Assembly: GCF_019880545.1 (NCBI RefSeq)
Contig: NZ_JAINVW010000003.1
Span: 310,001-374,000 of the forward strand
Origin: Flagellimonas meishanensis
GTDB taxonomy: Bacteria > Bacteroidota > Bacteroidia > Flavobacteriales > Flavobacteriaceae
Direction: 5' to 3'
Length of the DNA stretch: 64,000 nucleotides
The notes below the pieces were generated by a model. The model was given only the letters and a program-made list of their open reading frames with translations, was not told the DNA's origin and ran no database searches. The stretch's first letter is position 1; every line of letters begins with the position of its first letter. This document shows, in pieces, positions 43,669 through 51,994 of the stretch. The position numbers were made by a program, and so were the translations under genes.

Positions 43669-44649
43669 ATGGATGCAAAGATCAACTGGGGGATAGTCGG
43701 TCCCGGAAACATTGCCACCAAGTTTGTGGAGAATTTAAAGCTCTTCAATGATGCAAATATCATGGGGGTCGCTTCCAGGTCGTTGGCAAAGGCGCAAGAG
43801 TTCTCAAAGCTCCATCATATTCCACATGCATTTGGAAGCTATGGGGAACTTTTTTCCAACGATGCCGTGGATGTGGTCTACATCGCTACACCCCATAGGT
43901 TTCACAAAGAACTGGCAATACAGGCCATGGAGGCAGGCAAACATGTGCTGTGCGAGAAGCCCCTGGGGGTGAATCGGAAAGAAGTGGAGCAGCTCGTGGA
44001 ATCTGCCCGCAAGAACAACGTTTTTTTGATGGAAGCCCTTTGGTCCCGCTTCAATCCCTCCATTAGGGCGGCCAAACAACACATAGATGAAGGAATGATT
44101 GGCGAAATAACCTATTTAAACGCCGATTTTGCCTTCTACGCACTGGATCGTGATGAACAATCCCGACTGTTCAACCCCGAATTGGCTTCCGGTTCGCTGT
44201 TGGATATTGGTATTTATCCCATTTTTTTGGCTTACCTGCTTTTGGGAAAACCGGATGATATCCATGCGGTCTCAAGCTTTCATCCCAATGGTACGGAACT
44301 ACAGACTTCCATGATTTTTACCTATCCCAAATCCCAGGCCGTTCTGTTCAGTGGATTTACCTGCAATTCCCAAATGAAAGCAGGAATTTTTGGAACGGAT
44401 GGTGAACTTTACATTCACCCCAGATGGCATCAGGCCCAGGAGTTCTCTGTGGTGAAGAATGGTAAAGAGGAACTATATAAACATCCTTTGCAGGGCAATG
44501 GACTTTTCTATGAAATTGAAGAGGTACACAAGTGTCTGAAAGAGCACAAAACGGAAAGCAGCCTTTGGACCCATCAAAACAGTCTGGATTTGGTGGATTT
44601 GTTGGATACCGTTCGAAGGAAAAGCGGCATTGTATTCCCTTTTGAGTGA
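43669..44649 (+). CDS. Gfo/Idh/MocA family oxidoreductase
   Basis: A 326-residue NAD(P)-dependent enzyme. The N-terminal Rossmann fold begins INWGIVGPGNIATKFV; the catalytic EKPLG motif (HVLCEKPLGVN) and the C-terminal beta-sheet domain with SGSLLDIGIYPIFLA are clear. Sequence and length resemble the trans-1,2-dihydrobenzene-1,2-diol dehydrogenase / glucose-fructose oxidoreductase branch. The substrate, probably a sugar or cyclic polyol, cannot be told from context. Confidence 0.88.
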   Translation: MDAKINWGIVGPGNIATKFVENLKLFNDANIMGVASRSLAKAQEFSKLHHIPHAFGSYGELFSNDAVDVVYIATPHRFHKELAIQAMEAGKHVLCEKPLGVNRKEVEQLVESARKNNVFLMEALWSRFNPSIRAAKQHIDEGMIGEITYLNADFAFYALDRDEQSRLFNPELASGSLLDIGIYPIFLAYLLLGKPDDIHAVSSFHPNGTELQTSMIFTYPKSQAVLFSGFTCNSQMKAGIFGTDGELYIHPRWHQAQEFSVVKNGKEELYKHPLQGNGLFYEIEEVHKCLKEHKTESSLWTHQNSLDLVDLLDTVRRKSGIVFPFE

Positions 44650-44717
44650 TTAAACCTGCTCGGGCTATCGGATTATTTCATTTTTTACGATATTTGGGCT
44701 TCTTCTGAATTATAACT

Positions 44718-44900
44718 ATGGGAATGAACAAAAACACCGTGCTCGCATGGGCCACTTGGATAATGATATTTGTTGGAATGGGAATGATCGCTTTGGGCGC
44801 ATTCAAGTATGATGAAGTGGCCGGATATGGTTTTGGAGCCGTCGGAATTGGCTTTTTTGCCGTTGCCTGGGTTTTCAACGCATTAAAAGGAAGGGTATAG
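44718..44900 (+). CDS. Small two-helix membrane protein, CAL67264 family
   Basis: A 60-residue protein with two hydrophobic helices (about 8-28 and 36-54) joined by a short FKYDEVAGYG loop. It matches what I recall of the flavobacterial CAL67264 membrane protein family of ~60 residues; its function is unknown. It lies 26 bases upstream of ettA in the same direction and is likely co-transcribed with it. Confidence 0.75.
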   Translation: MGMNKNTVLAWATWIMIFVGMGMIALGAFKYDEVAGYGFGAVGIGFFAVAWVFNALKGRV

Positions 44901-44926
44901 GCTCCTTTAACTAAATTTTCAATTAC

Positions 44927-46618
44927 ATGTCAGACGATAAAAAGGTCATTTTTTCAATGTCCGGGGTCACCAAGACCTATAAGACAGCGAACACACCGGT
45001 TCTAAAGGGTATCTATCTCAGCTTCTTTTATGGTGCAAAGATTGGCATTCTGGGATTGAATGGTTCCGGAAAGTCCACCTTGCTGAAAATTATTGCCGGG
45101 GTGGATAAGAATTTTCAGGGAGATGTGGTCTTTTCTCCAGGCTATACCGTCGGTTATTTAGAGCAGGAACCCCAATTGGATGACAACAAGACCGTTCTAG
45201 AGGTGGTGAGGGAAGGCGTGGCGGAAACTGTTGCCATTTTGGACGAATACAATAAGATCAACGATATGTTTGGTCTTCCCGAGGTCTATGAGGATGCCGA
45301 TAAGATGCAAAAGCTAATGGACAGGCAGGCCGTTTTGCAGGATGAGATTGATGCCGCGAATGCCTGGGAGCTTGATACCAAGCTTGAAATAGCGATGGAT
45401 GCGCTTCGAACTCCCGAGCCTGATAAAAAGATTGGGGTGCTTTCCGGGGGAGAACGCAGAAGGGTGGCCCTTTGCCGTTTGTTGTTGAAGGAACCTGACG
45501 TGCTTTTGCTCGACGAGCCCACCAACCACCTTGATGCCGAATCGGTTCATTGGTTGGAACATCACTTGGCACAATATAAGGGTACCGTCATTGCAGTAAC
45601 CCACGACCGTTATTTCCTGGACAATGTGGCCGGGTGGATCCTGGAACTTGATAGAGGCGAAGGCATTCCCTGGAAGGGCAATTATTCCAGTTGGTTGGAT
45701 CAGAAAGCCAAACGACTGGCCGTTGAAAGCAAACAGGCTTCAAAAAGACAAAAGACCCTCGAGCGTGAGTTGGAGTGGGTACGACAAGGTGCGAAGGGAA
45801 GACAGGCAAAACAGAAGGCACGTTTAAACAGTTATGATCGACTTTTGAGCCAAGATCAAAAACAGTTGGAAGAAAAACTGGAAATCTATATACCCAATGG
45901 TCCAAGACTTGGCGCCAATGTTATTGAGGCCAAAGGGGTGAGCAAGGCCTATGGGGACAAACTCTTATATGAAGATCTCAACTTCAATTTGCCGCAGGCA
46001 GGGATTGTGGGCGTTATCGGACCCAATGGGGCTGGCAAGACCACCATTTTTAGAATGATCATGGGCGAGGAAACCCCGGATAAGGGTGAGTTCGTTGTTG
46101 GGGAAACGGCCAAGATTGCCTATGTGGACCAGAGTCATTCCAATATAGATTCCAATAAAAGTATTTGGGAAAACTTCAGCGGGGGTCAGGAATTGGTGAT
46201 GATGGGCGGGAGACAGGTCAACTCAAGGGCCTACCTGAGCCGGTTCAATTTCTCGGGAAGCGAACAGAACAAAAAGGTGAACATGCTTTCTGGCGGCGAA
46301 AGAAACCGCTTGCATTTGGCCATGACGCTCAAGGAGGAGGGCAACGTGCTACTTTTGGACGAGCCTACCAACGATTTGGATGTAAACACCCTGCGGGCCT
46401 TGGAAGAAGGACTCGAAAATTTTGCGGGCTGCGCGGTCATCATTTCGCACGACAGGTGGTTCCTGGATAGGATATGCACCCATATTTTAGCCTTTGAAGG
46501 GGATTCACAGGTATACTTTTTTGAGGGCTCCTTTTCAGATTATGAAGAAAATAAAAAGAAACGCTTGGGAACAGATATTATGCCCAAGCGAATCAAGTAT
46601 AAGAAACTTATCCGGTAG
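44927..46618 (+). CDS. ettA: Energy-dependent translational throttle protein EttA (ABC-F)
   Basis: A 563-residue cytoplasmic protein with two ABC ATPase domains and no membrane segments. Walker A motifs are GLNGSGKST and GPNGAGKTT; signature motifs are LSGGERRR and LSGGERNR; Walker B motifs are LLLDEPTNHLD and LLLDEPTNDLD. The arm insertion of EttA (around 90-145, MFGLPEVYEDADKM) and the linker (about 240-310) are present. EttA binds the ribosomal E site and gates initiation depending on ADP/ATP. The length is normal for the family. Confidence 0.95.
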   Translation: MSDDKKVIFSMSGVTKTYKTANTPVLKGIYLSFFYGAKIGILGLNGSGKSTLLKIIAGVDKNFQGDVVFSPGYTVGYLEQEPQLDDNKTVLEVVREGVAETVAILDEYNKINDMFGLPEVYEDADKMQKLMDRQAVLQDEIDAANAWELDTKLEIAMDALRTPEPDKKIGVLSGGERRRVALCRLLLKEPDVLLLDEPTNHLDAESVHWLEHHLAQYKGTVIAVTHDRYFLDNVAGWILELDRGEGIPWKGNYSSWLDQKAKRLAVESKQASKRQKTLERELEWVRQGAKGRQAKQKARLNSYDRLLSQDQKQLEEKLEIYIPNGPRLGANVIEAKGVSKAYGDKLLYEDLNFNLPQAGIVGVIGPNGAGKTTIFRMIMGEETPDKGEFVVGETAKIAYVDQSHSNIDSNKSIWENFSGGQELVMMGGRQVNSRAYLSRFNFSGSEQNKKVNMLSGGERNRLHLAMTLKEEGNVLLLDEPTNDLDVNTLRALEEGLENFAGCAVIISHDRWFLDRICTHILAFEGDSQVYFFEGSFSDYEENKKKRLGTDIMPKRIKYKKLIR

Positions 46619-46630
46619 AACGTAGGAGCG

Positions 46631-47323
46631 TTATTTTTCTCCACCTAGTTCTTTCATTCCCTCTTCGAGAAGTTTTTTGGCTTTGTCCATGTAGACTTCC
46701 TGGTGTGCGGATAGGCTATTGGGGTCATTATTGTCTTCAATGGGAATACTCCCCATGCTTTTTGAAAGCGCCACCAGTTCCTTTATGGCCTTTTCGGCAG
46801 CGGATAGTTTTTCACTGGCATGTTTTTCAAAAACCCTGATCATTTCCATTTCCATTACATTTTCGGAGTCAACGGAATCATCTTCCTTGCCATGGGCCTG
46901 GTGTTCCAGCATCACTGTGTCACTATCTTCAACAGATTGGGGGTAGGACACTCCCATTGTGCAATTATCCAAAATGGTAATCAATTCGTTGATTTGCCCC
47001 ATGGCCTTTTTGGTAAAGAATCGTCCAGCTTCCCAATCCACCGGTTCAAGGGCCTTATCCAAAGTCTCCATGGTATCCAGTGTTTTGTCCTTGGCTTTTT
47101 CACAACTACAGTCGTCCATGAACGGTTTTCCTTTTTCCAGAGCGGCCAATGCCCTTTCGGCATAATACATTTGATGCTCAAAGTTTGTCGCGGACAAGCC
47201 TTTTTTTGTATGGTTCAGGGCATAGGTGACCTTGGAGTAAAAACTGTCACATTGATTGGAGAAAGAAGCCTGCATGCCAAGAACGCACGCCAAGGCACAT
47301 AACACACGTAATTTTGTATTCAT
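46631..47323 (-). CDS. Secreted helical protein of unknown function
   Basis: A 230-residue protein with a signal peptide (MNTKLRVLCALACVLGMQAS). The mature part is almost all alpha-helical and charged; it has two close cysteines (DDCSCEK) and another in DNCTMG that could form disulphides. No known motif. It should be periplasmic. It follows ettA in convergent orientation, only 12 bases apart, with a weak AACGT/GCGTT hairpin between them. Confidence 0.65.
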   Translation of the reverse strand: MNTKLRVLCALACVLGMQASFSNQCDSFYSKVTYALNHTKKGLSATNFEHQMYYAERALAALEKGKPFMDDCSCEKAKDKTLDTMETLDKALEPVDWEAGRFFTKKAMGQINELITILDNCTMGVSYPQSVEDSDTVMLEHQAHGKEDDSVDSENVMEMEMIRVFEKHASEKLSAAEKAIKELVALSKSMGSIPIEDNNDPNSLSAHQEVYMDKAKKLLEEGMKELGGEK

Positions 47324-47389
47324 TGGTCAAGTATTGATTTGGGGTCGATTATACTCTAAACGATCTAAACACCATAATATTTTAAATGG

Positions 47390-48181
47390 TCAAAAATCAT
47401 CTTGGGGATACCAGTCCAATTTTACCACTTTTATATTGGAATCCCCTGAATTGACCAGTTGTTCAAATAGCCCTACATCACTGACTTCCGGCCGTCCTCG
47501 GTAATGGTAGGGGTAGACCTCCTTAGGCTTAAACTCCAATACGGCATCGGCAGCACTTTCAACAGTCATGGTATACGGCAGGTTCATGCAGACAAAAGCT
47601 TTGTCAATGTTTTGCAAGGCACGCATTTCGGGAATATCTTCCGTGTCGCCGGAAAAGTAAAGTCGCATACCATCGAGGTTAAGCACATACCCATTTCCTC
47701 TTCCCTTTGTATGAAAATCAAGGGCTTCCTCCCTTAAATTATACATGGGTATTGCCTCCACCATAATTTCATAGCGCTCTTTGGTCTCCCCATTGTTGAG
47801 CACATCAATTTGGGGAGCGAACTCATCCGGCATTCTATCCGCAACGGCCTGTGGCACCATAATCTTGGCCTTATGGGTATCAAGTTCTTGAAGTGTTTCC
47901 AAACTGAAATGGTCACCATGAATGTCCGTGACCAAGATCAAATCTGGAGGTTTTTGTCCCGAAAATGCAGTTCTACCTCCCACGGGGTCGACATAAATGA
48001 CAACTCCGTTCCACTCCAAAACGGCTGTGGCATGCTGGATGGGTATTATTTTAATGTCATTTGAAGTGCTTGTCCCTGATTGGGAATCTGCCTTCAATGT
48101 AACTTCCTTTTCCTTTTTGGTTTCTTTACATGCTAACGCAAAAAGCAGTGACAAGGTGAAATAAACAGCAATTTTTTTCAT
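47390..48181 (-). CDS. MBL-fold metallo-hydrolase, lipoprotein (UlaG-like)
   Basis: A 263-residue lipoprotein (signal ending LFALAC, Cys18). The metallo-beta-lactamase motif is DIHGDHFS, preceded by IIPIQHATAVLEW and IYVDPVGG, with further ligands in YFSGDTED and YHYRGR near the end, the pattern of UlaG-like hydrolases. It probably acts in the periplasm. I start at ATG 48181 because of the lipoprotein signal; the frame extends to 48202. The substrate is unknown. Confidence 0.82.
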   Translation of the reverse strand: MKKIAVYFTLSLLFALACKETKKEKEVTLKADSQSGTSTSNDIKIIPIQHATAVLEWNGVVIYVDPVGGRTAFSGQKPPDLILVTDIHGDHFSLETLQELDTHKAKIMVPQAVADRMPDEFAPQIDVLNNGETKERYEIMVEAIPMYNLREEALDFHTKGRGNGYVLNLDGMRLYFSGDTEDIPEMRALQNIDKAFVCMNLPYTMTVESAADAVLEFKPKEVYPYHYRGRPEVSDVGLFEQLVNSGDSNIKVVKLDWYPQDDF

Positions 48182-48345
48182 GATCAGGTTTTTGGCATCC
48201 AATTAAAAATAGGGCAAAAAGGAATCCACATGAATTTTTCCAAGAAAATTTTGTTTTCAAAAATCCAAATTGGAATGGAATGCGTATATAAACCAAGTGA
48301 GATTGATTAATAACCCTTAACGAGAATCAATTAATTATTAAAGTT

Positions 48346-49233
48346 ATGACTGAAACAAAAAGTAACAATGGATTAAAGGTAATAGCAGGACTACTTGGTG
48401 TAGTACTTCTTGGAACCATTATTTACACGGTAAGCCTTTACCAAGATAAGAAGAAGACCACTGAAGCTCTTCAAAGTGAAAAAGAAGTGGTTGTTGAAGA
48501 CTTGAACAACTTGAAAGCCGAGTACGACAAAGCCATTTTGGAAAGCAATGCTACCAATGAAGAATTGGTTGCCGCCAGGGACAACATTGCAAAGTACATC
48601 GATTCTGTACAAAGCATGAAGGCCGATATCGCCACGCTTTCCCGATACAGAAGGCAAGTTAGCGTACTTAAGGAAGAAAGGGAGAAATTGTTGAAACAAG
48701 TTGACTCCTTGACACAATCCAACACCTTGTTGGCCATGCAAAGGGACAGCACGTTCGTAGAGTTGGAAAAACAAACTGTTTTCAACGATTCTTTGATTGT
48801 ACAGAACACCCAATTGGCCGATGCTGTTGAAAGAGGTTCTGCACTTAGCCTTTCAAAATTTTCTGTGGATGCCGTAAAGGAGAGAAGCGGAGGAAAATTG
48901 GTTTCTACTTCCAGAGCTAAGGCCACTGATAAATTCAAGGTATGCTTCACTGTAGCGGATAACGTTATCGCTGAGGCTGGCGACAGGGAGTTTTATATTG
49001 AAGTATTGGATCCCCAAGGCAATGTTTTGGGTGACAGCTTCTCCAAATCCACTGAGGAAGGTGCATCCATTACCTATAGCAAGGAAACCAATTTCTACTA
49101 TGAGAACAGTTCCTTGGACGTATGTGACTATATAAACAAACCTGCTTCTGAGTTTCCAAAAGGAAACTATATGGTAAACGTATATGACAGCAAGTTGAAA
49201 TTGTTGGGCACCTCCAAGTTCATACTAAAATAA
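48346..49233 (+). CDS. Membrane-anchored coiled-coil protein with C-terminal beta domain
   Basis: A 295-residue protein with one N-terminal membrane helix (about 10-28), a long coiled coil (30-150) rich in E, K, L and Q, and a C-terminal ~110-residue domain with beta strands (FKVCFTVADNVIAEAG, FYIEVLDPQGNVLG). Relatives in flavobacteria have, as far as I recall, been called chromosome partitioning protein ParA; there is no ParA ATPase motif here, so I reject that name. It is probably a periplasmic envelope protein. The gene is followed by a strong terminator shared with fumC. Confidence 0.7.
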   Translation: MTETKSNNGLKVIAGLLGVVLLGTIIYTVSLYQDKKKTTEALQSEKEVVVEDLNNLKAEYDKAILESNATNEELVAARDNIAKYIDSVQSMKADIATLSRYRRQVSVLKEEREKLLKQVDSLTQSNTLLAMQRDSTFVELEKQTVFNDSLIVQNTQLADAVERGSALSLSKFSVDAVKERSGGKLVSTSRAKATDKFKVCFTVADNVIAEAGDREFYIEVLDPQGNVLGDSFSKSTEEGASITYSKETNFYYENSSLDVCDYINKPASEFPKGNYMVNVYDSKLKLLGTSKFILK

Positions 49234-49256
49234 TATACACTATCCATTATTTTAAG

Positions 49257-49294
49257 ACAAAAGCCCGGTTCAATTAGGAACCGGGCTTTTCTTT
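49257..49294. terminator. Bidirectional terminator shared with fumC
   Basis: AAAAGCCCGGTTC / GAACCGGGCTTTT stem with a six-base loop, A-rich left side and T-rich right side, between two convergent genes. Confidence 0.9.
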
Positions 49295-49315
49295 TATCTT
49301 ACTCTGAAGGAGCAT

Positions 49316-50713
49316 TTATTTGATCTCTCCAACCATATCTTCAGGTTTTACCCACTCATCATATTCTTCAGGGGTAACATAGCCCAACTTTACCGCTTCC
49401 TCTTTCAATGTGGTACCATTGTTATGTGCGGCATTGGCAATCTCCGCAGCTTTGTAGTACCCTATTTTTGTGTTCAGGGCAGTCACCAACATCAAGGAAT
49501 TGTTCAATAACCTTTTTATGACCTCGTGATTGGGTTCTATTCCCACAGCACAATTTTCATCAAAACTAACACAGGCATCACCGATAAGCTGGGCAGATTG
49601 TAATATGTTGGCCGCCATGACCGGCTTGAACACATTGAGTTCATAGTGTCCCTGGGTGCCACCAATGCTTATGGCCACATCGTTGCCCATAACCTGCGCA
49701 CATACCATGGTCAAGGCTTCACATTGGGTCGGGTTTACCTTGCCGGGCATAATGGAACTTCCTGGTTCGTTGGCAGGGATTAAGATTTCTCCAATCCCCG
49801 AGCGTGGACCCGAGGCCATCATCCGGATATCATTGGCAATTTTATTCAGCGAAACGGCCAATTGTTTCAATGCACCATGACTTTCCACAATGGCATCATG
49901 CGAGGCCAATGCTTCAAATTTATTTTCTGCCGTTTTAAAGGGAAGCCCTGTGAATTCGGCAATATACTTGGCCACCAATACGTCATAACCTGCAGGGGTG
50001 TTCAGTCCAGTGCCCACTGCGGTTCCTCCCAGGGCAAGCTCGCTCAGGTGGTCCAGCGTATTGTTCAGGGCCTTCAAGCCATGATCCAATTGTGAGACAT
50101 ATCCCGAGAATTCCTGGCCCAAGGTCAGGGGAGTGGCATCCATCAAGTGGGTACGTCCAATTTTCACCACCTTTTGGAATTGCTTGGACTTTTTGGCCAA
50201 AGTATCACGTAGTTGTTTGACCCCGGGAATGGTAACCTCCACAATTTTCTTGTAAGCGGCAATATGCATTCCCGTGGGAAACGTATCGTTGGAAGATTGG
50301 CTTTTGTTCACATCATCGTTGGGTTGAATCGTCTTTTCACCTTCCCCAATTTTTTTACCGGCAAGTTCATGGGCCCTATTGGCAATCACCTCGTTAACGT
50401 TCATATTGCTCTGGGTACCCGAACCTGTTTGCCAAATGACCAAGGGGAATTGGTCATCGTGCTTGCCTGCCAATATCTCGTCACACACGTTGGCTATCAA
50501 ATCCCTTTTTTCCACAGAAAGCACTCCGAGTTCGCAGTTGGTGTGGGCGGCCGCCTTTTTTAAGTAGGCAAAGCCATAAACCACTTCTAAGGGCATGGAA
50601 GCTGGAGCCCCTATTTTAAAATTGTTACGGGACCTTTCAGTTTGTGCACCCCAATATTTGTCCGATGGCACTTTAACCTCGCCCATGGTATCTTTTTCAA
50701 TTCTAAAGCTCAT
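49316..50713 (-). CDS. fumC: Class II fumarate hydratase
   Basis: A 465-residue fumarase of the aspartase/fumarase superfamily. The signature [11 protein letters not shown] is in the C-terminal half; the start [28 protein letters not shown] and the [20 protein letters not shown] region are typical. It hydrates fumarate to malate in the citrate cycle. The length is normal for FumC. It has its own promoter (TACATTTG at 50733-50740) and the shared terminator. Confidence 0.95.
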   Translation of the reverse strand: MSFRIEKDTMGEVKVPSDKYWGAQTERSRNNFKIGAPASMPLEVVYGFAYLKKAAAHTNCELGVLSVEKRDLIANVCDEILAGKHDDQFPLVIWQTGSGTQSNMNVNEVIANRAHELAGKKIGEGEKTIQPNDDVNKSQSSNDTFPTGMHIAAYKKIVEVTIPGVKQLRDTLAKKSKQFQKVVKIGRTHLMDATPLTLGQEFSGYVSQLDHGLKALNNTLDHLSELALGGTAVGTGLNTPAGYDVLVAKYIAEFTGLPFKTAENKFEALASHDAIVESHGALKQLAVSLNKIANDIRMMASGPRSGIGEILIPANEPGSSIMPGKVNPTQCEALTMVCAQVMGNDVAISIGGTQGHYELNVFKPVMAANILQSAQLIGDACVSFDENCAVGIEPNHEVIKRLLNNSLMLVTALNTKIGYYKAAEIANAAHNNGTTLKEEAVKLGYVTPEEYDEWVKPEDMVGEIK

Positions 50714-50732
50714 AGTTCATATTTTATTGGTA

Positions 50733-50740
50733 CAAATGTA
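50733..50740 (-). promoter_or_regulatory. Bacteroidota -7 promoter element (TACATTTG) of fumC
   Basis: Exact TAnnTTTG on the minus strand, 19 bases before the ATG. Confidence 0.5.
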
Positions 50741-50798
50741 GGGGTTAGGGCATTTATTTGGTAGCCTATCTTGGCAATTCCAATTTTTTGAATGGAGA

Positions 50799-50831
50799 TT
50801 TGCTTTTTTTGTCCAAACTACGGTATCTTTG
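50799..50831 (+). promoter_or_regulatory. Bacteroidota promoter of the 57-residue membrane protein gene
   Basis: TTTG (50799-50802), 21 bases, TATCTTTG (50824-50831), then 21 bases to the ATG at 50853. Both boxes match the consensus. Confidence 0.65.
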
Positions 50832-50852
50832 TTGGGACAAAAGAAAAGAACA

Positions 50853-51026
50853 ATGTTCGAATTTGACCAATATTTAGGTTTTTTAGCTTTTTTGACCATC
50901 CTCACCATTGGGTTTTGGTTGATGATTTTCTTGTTGACCTTTGTGGTTCCTTATTGGTTGATAGGTAACCTTAGGGAAATGTTCAAGGAAAGAAGAGAGG
51001 CCAAACAGGCGGAACGTAATGCATAA
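50853..51026 (+). CDS. Small (57-residue) membrane protein
   Basis: A 57-residue protein with one long or two short hydrophobic helices (about 8-35) and a highly charged C-terminus (REMFKERREAKQAERNA). It has its own full promoter and a strong terminator, so it is a real single-gene unit despite its size. I start at ATG 50853; the frame opens at 50829, within the -7 box. I do not recognise the family. A membrane anchor with a basic cytoplasmic tail is all that can be said. Confidence 0.7.
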   Translation: MFEFDQYLGFLAFLTILTIGFWLMIFLLTFVVPYWLIGNLREMFKERREAKQAERNA

Positions 51027-51030
51027 TCAT

Positions 51031-51060
51031 AAAAAAAGAGGCTCATAGCCTCTTTTTTTA
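51031..51060. terminator. Bidirectional terminator
   Basis: AAAAAAGAGGCT / AGCCTCTTTTTT stem with a three-base loop. It overlaps the last codon and stop of the leftward gene that ends at 51058. Confidence 0.85.
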
Positions 51061-51549
51061 ATCCTTGTTCTTTTTTTTCTTCTTTTTCTTTTTCGCTTTG
51101 AACTTATTTTCCTGTAGTTCCAAATACGCATCAAACTTTTCAGGGGGAAGCCCAGCTTTGATTTCCTCGTCCTGTCTTTTCTTTATTTTTTCCACTTCCT
51201 CTTGCATTTTAAGCGGCTCCAAGCCCAAAATTTCCAGTTCCATCCGCTGTTGAACAGATTTGACCAATGTTGTCCTTACAACAGCTTCTTCAAATGGGTC
51301 AAGTGCCAATTCTTCCGTAATGGATGGCATTTGCTCATCCACCAATTCTTCCGCAGTAAGAGGAGTGGTCTCCTCTGGAGCGCTTTGGGATTGTGGTATA
51401 ATACTGCGCTGCCTGCCAAAACCAGCTCTTTGACCATAGGGATTTCCATATCCAAATTGCGCTACTAATTCATGGGTTGAGATTAACCCAACAAAGCATG
51501 AAAGTATGACAAGTGTCTTATATTTTTTCAAATTAGGGGTATCTATCAT
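51058..51549 (-). CDS. Secreted protein with lysine-rich tail, function unknown
   Basis: A 163-residue protein with a hydrophobic N-terminal segment (KTLVILSCFVGLISTHELVAQ) that looks like a signal peptide. The mature part begins with a Gly/Arg-rich stretch (FGYGNPYGQRAGFGRQ), continues as a helical region, and ends in a basic tail of eight consecutive Lys (KKKKKKKKNKD). I know no matching family. I start at ATG 51549; the longer frame to 51639 adds a stretch without signal character. The stop codon lies in the terminator stem. Confidence 0.6.
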   Translation of the reverse strand: MIDTPNLKKYKTLVILSCFVGLISTHELVAQFGYGNPYGQRAGFGRQRSIIPQSQSAPEETTPLTAEELVDEQMPSITEELALDPFEEAVVRTTLVKSVQQRMELEILGLEPLKMQEEVEKIKKRQDEEIKAGLPPEKFDAYLELQENKFKAKKKKKKKKNKD

Positions 51550-51642
51550 ATATGTAAAGTTAGCAAAGTTTTGTCCCAAAGCCTCCGAAAGTGGACTAAA
51601 AGCATTCCGTTCGCCATCAAAGAGCAAAAACCCTACCAAGTT

Positions 51643-51984
51643 TCACAGCAGGGGCTTTATTTTTTCTGTAGGTCTTCCAATAACAGCCGTTTTATCCCTG
51701 ATCACTATGGGTCTTTCGATTAGTTTTGGGTACTTGACCATGGCCCGAATGATTTCATCGTTCGAAAGTGATTTTCCTTTATAGTTTTCTTTCCAAATAG
51801 ATTCACTTTTTCTAACCAAGGCCTCTGGTGCAATCTCCAAATATTGGATTATCGTTTTCAATTCCTCCTCGCTTGGCACATCATCAAGATAGTGGACCAC
51901 TTCAAATTCATGCCCCGATTTTTGAAGTAATTCCAATCCTTCCCTTGACTTTCTGCATCTAGGGTTGTGATAGATTTTGATCAT
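51643..51984 (-). CDS. ArsC/Spx-family glutaredoxin-like reductase
   Basis: A 113-residue thioredoxin-fold protein with the start IYHNPRCRKSREGLELL (single Cys10 in a CRKS motif) and the C-terminal RPIVIRDKTAVIGRP that marks the ArsC/YffB family, giving arsenate reductase activity or a related thiol function. The catalytic Cys and the Arg of the arsenate site are present. It lies 10 bases downstream of prfB in the same direction; there are no other arsenic genes near, so an arsenate role is not certain. Confidence 0.85.
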   Translation of the reverse strand: MIKIYHNPRCRKSREGLELLQKSGHEFEVVHYLDDVPSEEELKTIIQYLEIAPEALVRKSESIWKENYKGKSLSNDEIIRAMVKYPKLIERPIVIRDKTAVIGRPTEKIKPLL

Positions 51985-51994
51985 ACTCTTTCTA

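Noticed and set aside
48346-49233. ParA-like chromosome partitioning protein
   Set aside because: No Walker-type ATPase motif exists in the protein, which is a membrane-anchored coiled coil.
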